A stretch of 36,653 nucleotides of DNA. Origin: Nocardia abscessus NBRC 100374 (GTDB lineage Bacteria; Actinomycetota; Actinomycetes; Mycobacteriales; Mycobacteriaceae). The notes beneath the pieces were generated by a model, which was given only the letters and a program-made list of their open reading frames with translations, did not search any database and was not told the DNA's origin. The position numbers and the translations under genes were made by a program. Where the stretch lies: contig NZ_BAFP01000010.1 in assembly GCF_000308455.1 (NCBI RefSeq), positions 1 to 36,653 on the forward strand. The letters are read 5' to 3'. Positions 32,591 to 36,653 of the stretch are shown here, in pieces (position 1 is the first letter of the stretch; each line of letters opens with the position of its first letter).

Positions 32591-33761
32591 GCAGAAGATT
32601 TCCGGCCGCGCGGCCGTCGTCGGCATCGGTGCCACCGACTTCTCCAAGGACTCCGGCCGCAGCGAACTGCGGCTGGCCGCGGAGGCGGTCACCGCCGCGC
32701 TGGCCGACGCGGGCCTGACACCCGCCGACGTGGACGGCCTGACCACGTTCACCATGGACACCAACACGCAGGCCGCCGTGGCCAGGGCGGTCGGTATTCC
32801 GCAGCTGAAGTTCTTCAGCCACATCGGCTACGGCGGCGGCGCGGCCTGCGCCACCATCCAGCAGGCCGCCATGGCGGTGGCCACCGGAATCGCCGACGTC
32901 GTCGTGGCCTATCGCGCGTTCAACGAGCGGTCGGTGTCGCGGTTCGGGCAGTTCTCCACCGCACTGGCCACCGCGCCCACCTCGTCGGGCATCGACGCCG
33001 GTTGGTCCTACCCGCAGGGGCTGGGCACACCGGCCGCGCAGGTGGCGATGGTCGCCCGGCGCTACATGCACGTCTACGGCGCGACCAGCGAAGACTTCGG
33101 CCGGGTGGCCGTGGCCGATCGCAAGCACGCCGCGGTGAATCCGGCGGCGTTCTTCTACGGCAAGCCGATCACCCTGGCCGACCACCAGAATTCCCGCTGG
33201 ATCGCCGAGCCGCTGCACCTGCTGGACTGCTGCCAGGAGTCCGACGGCGGGGTCGCGATCGTGGTCACCAGCGTGGAACGGGCCCGCGACCTGCCGCAGC
33301 GGCCCGCCGTCATCGCCGCGGCCGCCCAGGGTTCCGGCGCCGACCAGTACGTGATGACCAGCTACTACCGCGACGCCATGACCGGTCTTCCGGAGATGGG
33401 CCTGGTCGGCGACCAGCTGTGGGCGCAGAGCGGATTGCGTCCGCAGGACATGCAGGCCGCCATCCTCTACGACCACTTCACCCCGTTCGTCCTCATGCAA
33501 CTGGAGGAGCTCGGCTTCTGCGGCCGGGGCGAGGCGAAGGACTTCATCGCCGACGGGGCGATCGAAGTCGGGGGTCGCCTGCCGCTGAACACCCATGGCG
33601 GCCAGCTCGGCGAGGCGTACATCCACGGGATGAACGGCATCGCCGAAGCCGTGCGCCAGATTCGCGGCACCTCGGTCAATCCGGTACCCGACACGACCAA
33701 CGTCCTGGTCACCGCGGGCACCGGAGTCCCGACCTCCGGGCTCGTTCTCACCGCAGGCTGA
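32583..33761 (+). CDS. ltp2: Ltp2, steroid side-chain retro-aldolase (thiolase-like)
   Basis: A 392-residue thiolase-superfamily protein matching Ltp2 (Rv3540c). With the DUF35 domain of ChsH2 it cleaves the 17-hydroxy steroid acyl-CoA into androstenedione-type ketone and propionyl-CoA. Two tyrosines placed like the catalytic pair of characterised Ltp2 proteins are Tyr296 (ILYDHFTPF) and Tyr346 (GEAYIHGMN). GYGGGAACATIQQAAMAVATG at 82-102 is the thiolase loop. It is the last gene of the fadE34-ltp2 operon and is followed by a hairpin. Confidence 0.94.
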   Translation: MTEQKISGRAAVVGIGATDFSKDSGRSELRLAAEAVTAALADAGLTPADVDGLTTFTMDTNTQAAVARAVGIPQLKFFSHIGYGGGAACATIQQAAMAVATGIADVVVAYRAFNERSVSRFGQFSTALATAPTSSGIDAGWSYPQGLGTPAAQVAMVARRYMHVYGATSEDFGRVAVADRKHAAVNPAAFFYGKPITLADHQNSRWIAEPLHLLDCCQESDGGVAIVVTSVERARDLPQRPAVIAAAAQGSGADQYVMTSYYRDAMTGLPEMGLVGDQLWAQSGLRPQDMQAAILYDHFTPFVLMQLEELGFCGRGEAKDFIADGAIEVGGRLPLNTHGGQLGEAYIHGMNGIAEAVRQIRGTSVNPVPDTTNVLVTAGTGVPTSGLVLTAG

Positions 33762-33765
33762 GTCG

Positions 33766-33795
33766 GCTTCGCATCTGCCGCGGCGGGTGCGAAGC
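33766..33795 (+). terminator. Hairpin terminator after ltp2
   Basis: GCTTCGCA (33766-33773) pairs exactly with TGCGAAGC (33788-33795) across a 14-nt G+C-rich loop that itself contains CCGCGG. It starts 4 bp after the ltp2 stop. No T-tract. Confidence 0.7.
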
Positions 33796-33832
33796 GCGTC
33801 GGGGCGACGGGCAGGCGCGTAGGTTGGTTGCG

Positions 33833-34270
33833 GTGGTGGCCCGGCATCTGGTGGACGTGCACGTGCTGTTGCTGCGCGGCGAGGAGTTGTTGCTGAGCAG
33901 GCGGCGCAGCGCGGACGAGTTCGACGGGCTGTGGCACCTCCCGGCCGGAAAACTGGAGGTAGGGGAGTCGGCGCTGGCCGCGGTGGTCCGCGAGGCGGGC
34001 GAAGAGGTCGGCGTGGTGATCGACCCGGCGGATCTGCGGCATGTCCACACCGCGCACGTCGTCGGCTCCGGGCGGGAGGCTCGGGTCGGGTTGTTCTTCG
34101 AGGCTCGCCGTTGGTCGGGCGAACCGGTCAACCGCGAGCCCGACAAGTCCTACGAGCTGCGCTGGTTTCCGCTCGCGAACCTTCCGGAAACGCTCATCCC
34201 GTATCCGGCCGCGGGCATCCGCGGCTACCGCACCGGAGCGACCTACAGCCAGCGGGGCTGGACCGGGTAG
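33833..34270 (+). CDS. NUDIX hydrolase
   Basis: A 145-residue NUDIX protein that would hydrolyse a nucleoside diphosphate derivative. The complete Nudix box G-x5-E-x7-RE-x2-EE-x-G is GKLEVGESALAAVVREAGEEVG near residues 42-63. Length is normal for a single-domain member; the substrate cannot be predicted. A tandem GTG-GTG occurs at 33833/33836. TAGGTT (33820-33825) ends 7 nt before the first, suggesting a leaderless transcript after the ltp2 hairpin. It converges on the second tetR. Confidence 0.88.
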   Translation: MVARHLVDVHVLLLRGEELLLSRRRSADEFDGLWHLPAGKLEVGESALAAVVREAGEEVGVVIDPADLRHVHTAHVVGSGREARVGLFFEARRWSGEPVNREPDKSYELRWFPLANLPETLIPYPAAGIRGYRTGATYSQRGWTG

Positions 34271-34279
34271 CGACATCGG

Positions 34280-34858
34280 TCAGGCGCTCAGGTGGGGCCC
34301 GAGCAGCCTGGCGAGTTGCCGCACGCTCTCCGGTGTGTTCGGGCGCAGTGCCGTGCGGTTGCCCGCGAAGCGGTCGAATACCGCGCCCTCGACTACGGCG
34401 ACGAAGTCGTCGGCCCTGGCGCCGGGGTCGGTTGCGCCCATGGCCTGGAAGAGCTCCCGGGCGCGTTCGGTGGAGAACAGGCTGTGCGCGAGTCGGGGAC
34501 GCAGGTCGTGATCGTCCAGGAGGTCCAGCAGCAGGGCGTGGCGGGCGATCAGGTGCGCGCGCCGCTCGGCAAGCAGCCGGTCGAGCCAGGTGGCGATGGC
34601 CTCCGCGACCGCGCCGGGCGTGGCGGTGCAGGTCGGCGCCAGCGCGGCTGCGGCGAAATCGTCGCGCGAGCGGGTGGTGATCCGGTCCACGATGGCCTCG
34701 ATCAGGGCGCGTTTGGTGCGGAAATAGTAAGAGGCCGACCCGCCGGGCAGGCCGAGCTCGGTGTCCAGCGCCCGGTGCGTGAGCGCCCGCAGGCCCCGCG
34801 TCGCGATCAGTTCGATGGCCGTGTCGACGAGGAGCACGCGCCGGTCGCCTGTGGACAT
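34280..34858 (-). CDS. TetR-family regulator divergent from zapE
   Basis: A 192-residue TetR-type repressor. The HTH region reads LLVDTAIELIATRGLRALTHRALDTELGLPGGSASYYFRTKRALIEAI. The C-terminal ligand domain is unlike the other TetR proteins in this window. The ATG at 34858 has AAAGGG about 6 nt upstream. A 30-bp perfect palindrome lies 26 bp upstream, between this gene and zapE. Autoregulation and control of the ATPase gene are inferred from that geometry. The ligand is unknown. Confidence 0.87.
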   Translation of the reverse strand: MSTGDRRVLLVDTAIELIATRGLRALTHRALDTELGLPGGSASYYFRTKRALIEAIVDRITTRSRDDFAAAALAPTCTATPGAVAEAIATWLDRLLAERRAHLIARHALLLDLLDDHDLRPRLAHSLFSTERARELFQAMGATDPGARADDFVAVVEGAVFDRFAGNRTALRPNTPESVRQLARLLGPHLSA

Positions 34859-34884
34859 GATCACCCTTTCTGGCCGCAGTTCGA

Positions 34885-34914
34885 CCTTGTCCTCTACAAA
34901 TGTAGAGGACAAGG
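34885..34914. promoter_or_regulatory. 30-bp perfect palindrome, likely TetR operator
   Basis: CCTTGTCCTCTACA (34885-34898) and its exact complement (34901-34914) flank a 2-bp AA centre. It lies in the 63-bp gap between divergent tetR and zapE starts. Its right end overlaps the zapE Shine-Dalgarno AAGGAGG (34911-34917), so a bound repressor would sit close to the zapE start. Confidence 0.85.
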
Positions 34915-34921
34915 AGGTGTC

Positions 34922-35935
34922 ATGGAACCCGATGTCATCCAGTGGGATTCCGGCCAGCAGCTGGCGGCGGCGCGGTTGCGGGAGTTGGTCGACCGGCGCG
35001 GCAGGCCGGTGCGGCGTCATCGCGGGATCTACCTCTACGGCAGGCCGGGGCGCGGCAAGACCATGCTGATGAACCGGTTCTTCGCGGAGGTGGCTTCGCA
35101 ACACAAGCGGCGCTATCACTTCCACCAGTTCTTCGCCGGTCTGCACGCCGCGGCGCACGCATCTCGCTCGATCGATGCCGCCGTGAACGCACTGCTCGGC
35201 GATGCCCGGCTGGTCTGCTTCGACGAGTTCCACGTGCACGACATCGGCGACGCGATGCTGATCGCGCGGCTGCTCGACGCGCTGTTCGCCCGCCGCATCG
35301 CGCTGGTGGTGACCTCGAACTACCCGCCGGCCGAACTGCTGCCGAATCCGCTGTTCCACGACCGGTTCGTGCCGACGATCGAGCGCATCCTCGCGCGCAT
35401 GGACGTGGTGGCGGTCGACGGCGCGATCGACTATCGCGGCCTCGGTTCTCGCGGTCGCCGAACCGGATTCGCGGCCGGACGATACGTCGTGGCGCCACGG
35501 TGGTACGCGCCGCGGATTTCGACCCCGGGCGCGTGCAATACCGATGCGGCACAAGGGGGCAACGGATCAGCCGTCGAGATATCCGTCGGCGCCCGAAGAT
35601 TGCACGCGATTGCGACGGTCGACGACACACTGGTCATCGACTTCGCCGCATTGTGCGGTGTCCCAACCTCCGCGGCGGATTATGTTGCACTGGCCCAACG
35701 ATTTCGCCGTTGGGAAATCCGAGATGTACCGCTGCTGGGCGAAGTTCCGGTCGACTGGGCGATGCGTTTCGTGAACCTCGTCGATGTTCTCTATGACGCC
35801 GATCGCGAACTCGCCGTCGTCGCGTCTTCGGTGCTCGGCGAGCTGGTGCGGGGCGTCCGCGGGGTGCCGGATATCTCACGTTTGACGAGCCGGCTTTGTG
35901 AATTGTCCCAATCCTCGCCCGAAATCGCCCGGTAA
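34922..35935 (+). CDS. zapE: ZapE/AFG1-family ATPase
   Basis: A 337-residue AAA-type ATPase of the ZapE/AFG1 family, linked in other bacteria to cell division (FtsZ ring) and in mitochondria to protein quality control. Walker A is GRPGRGKTM near 40-48, Walker B is LVCFDEFHVHDIGDAM near 97-112 and the sensor segment is VVTSNYPPAELLPNPLFHDRF near 135-155. The C-terminal part holds RRLHAIATVDDTLVIDFAALCG and FVNLVDVLYDADREL, typical of the family. The N-terminus is shorter than in E. coli ZapE. The ATG at 34922 follows AAGGAGG. Control by a TetR in front of it is unusual. Confidence 0.9.
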   Translation: MEPDVIQWDSGQQLAAARLRELVDRRGRPVRRHRGIYLYGRPGRGKTMLMNRFFAEVASQHKRRYHFHQFFAGLHAAAHASRSIDAAVNALLGDARLVCFDEFHVHDIGDAMLIARLLDALFARRIALVVTSNYPPAELLPNPLFHDRFVPTIERILARMDVVAVDGAIDYRGLGSRGRRTGFAAGRYVVAPRWYAPRISTPGACNTDAAQGGNGSAVEISVGARRLHAIATVDDTLVIDFAALCGVPTSAADYVALAQRFRRWEIRDVPLLGEVPVDWAMRFVNLVDVLYDADRELAVVASSVLGELVRGVRGVPDISRLTSRLCELSQSSPEIAR

Positions 35936-36083
35936 CCGCGCCCGCGACAACCGCCCGGTGGCGACCCGGCACAGTTGCAGTTTAAGAGGAGAGACTCCGA
36001 AGTATTCCATTCCATCCCGAGCGGACCACCCGGCATGTAACTATGTGGCTGTTTTGTGCAGTACTCAGATTTGGTGGTACGCA

Positions 36084-36653
36084 GTGGCGCGAGCGCCGAT
36101 ATCGCGCGTGATCGTGCTGATCACGCTGCTGGCTTTTGCCGCCATCGCCCTGCACGGATACATCCCAGGAATTACCGAAAGCGAGCCGCGCAGACATGCC
36201 CCGTCCGCCCTGTCGGTCGCGCTCATGCCGGTGCTGCTGTCGGTGTCTATCGTGATCCTGCTGGCGGGCGTGATCGCGAGCCAGCATCGGTTGCCGCTGG
36301 CCATGCCCGAACCGGAACGCGAGGACGAGCGCAGGCAGTGGCGTCTCGGGCGGGCCGGTCTGGCGGTGCTCGGCGCGCTCGCGCTGCTCGCCTTGCTGCT
36401 CGCGGCGGCGTCGGCGATCTACTTCATCGGAGCGAGCGGGCCGAGCGAACCGGCCCGCCCGGCGGCGCCCGCCACCACCACGGGCGCCGCGCCGGAGCCG
36501 GGGACCGCGCCGACCGCCGAGTACGACCCCGGATCCGCGGAGCTCACCGGGACGGCGCTGGTGCTGGCCGGAATCGCGGCCGTCGGCCTGCTGACGGTGG
36601 CGATGAGTGGATTGGTCGTGGTCGCGGTGTCCTCCCGGCGCAAGCCGGTGCCC
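36084..36653 (+). CDS. Membrane protein, C-terminus cut by window edge
   Basis: An open frame from GTG at 36084 runs without a stop to the end of the window (190 codons). It encodes hydrophobic segments near residues 8-26, 44-65, 90-113 and 155-180. A charged loop, PEPEREDERRQWRLGR, lies in the middle, and a Pro/Ala/Thr-rich external loop (PARPAAPATTTGAAPEPGTAP) precedes the last helix. Consistent wobble G/C use supports coding. It resembles actinobacterial membrane proteins found ahead of MoxR/DUF58/transglutaminase operons, but that is only a recollection of layout. Function unknown. Confidence 0.7.
   Translation, partial: MARAPISRVIVLITLLAFAAIALHGYIPGITESEPRRHAPSALSVALMPVLLSVSIVILLAGVIASQHRLPLAMPEPEREDERRQWRLGRAGLAVLGALALLALLLAAASAIYFIGASGPSEPARPAAPATTTGAAPEPGTAPTAEYDPGSAELTGTALVLAGIAAVGLLTVAMSGLVVVAVSSRRKPVP

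Overview
The window looks like the chromosome of a mycolate-type actinomycete, most likely Nocardia or a close relative. The evidence is uniformly high G+C, frequent GTG starts, many near-identical protein matches to Mycobacterium tuberculosis families (MhuD, CanB, CarD, LpqE, KstR, FadE34, the igr proteins), and conserved gene order. From about 6.3 kb to 28.9 kb the core genes run in the order of the M. tuberculosis block Rv3592 to Rv3573c: mhuD, hydrolase, mutY, canB, Rv3587c-like, radA, lpqE, carD, ispD, ispF, cysS, rlmB-like, then, after an insertion, kstR and fadE34. The genus is inferred from recalled families and synteny, not from a search.

Layout. 1-240: a 7-bp tandem repeat organised into 35-bp higher-order units. 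0.3-2.1 kb: an ABC-2 exporter. 2.1-3.8 kb: a TetR regulator divergent from an azoreductase-like flavoprotein and an SMR exporter, with two matching operator dyads between them. 4.0-5.0 kb: OsmC, a 17-bp-arm terminator and a small membrane protein. 5.0-6.2 kb: CbtA/CbtB cobalt uptake under a cobalamin riboswitch. 6.3-16.9 kb: the conserved housekeeping block (heme degradation, DNA repair, carbonic anhydrase, RNA polymerase regulator CarD, MEP isoprenoid steps, cysteinyl-tRNA synthetase, rRNA methyltransferase). The c-di-AMP synthase gene disA, normally next to radA, is absent. 17.2-25.8 kb: an accessory stretch with a small membrane protein, a crotonase lacking both canonical glutamates, an acyl-CoA dehydrogenase, a Zur-box-associated zinc ABC importer, and a trehalose-6-phosphate phosphatase fused to a GH15 glycosidase.

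26.0-33.8 kb is a steroid side-chain degradation cluster. kstR is divergent from a six-gene operon, fadE34-fadE28-fadE29-chsH2-chsH1-ltp2, across a perfect KstR operator. The enzymes dehydrogenate, hydrate and retro-aldol cleave the last side-chain carbons of cholesterol-type substrates. In M. tuberculosis fadE34 and the igr genes are separate; here they form one apparent transcription unit without cyp125. 33.8-36.65 kb: a NUDIX hydrolase, a second TetR divergent from a ZapE/AFG1-type ATPase with a 30-bp perfect palindrome between them, and the start of a membrane protein cut off by the window edge.

Regulation is unusually readable: two TetR operator systems, one KstR box, one Zur-like box, one cobalamin riboswitch, several terminators, and at least eight genes where a -10-like hexamer sits 6-8 nt before the start codon, as expected for leaderless mRNAs. 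I saw no rRNA, tRNA, CRISPR array, insertion sequence or prophage genes. No clearly new multi-gene system is evident. The best leads are the disA gap, the zapE palindrome, the tetR-azoreductase-SMR module, the OtsB-GH15 fusion and the glutamate-less crotonase.
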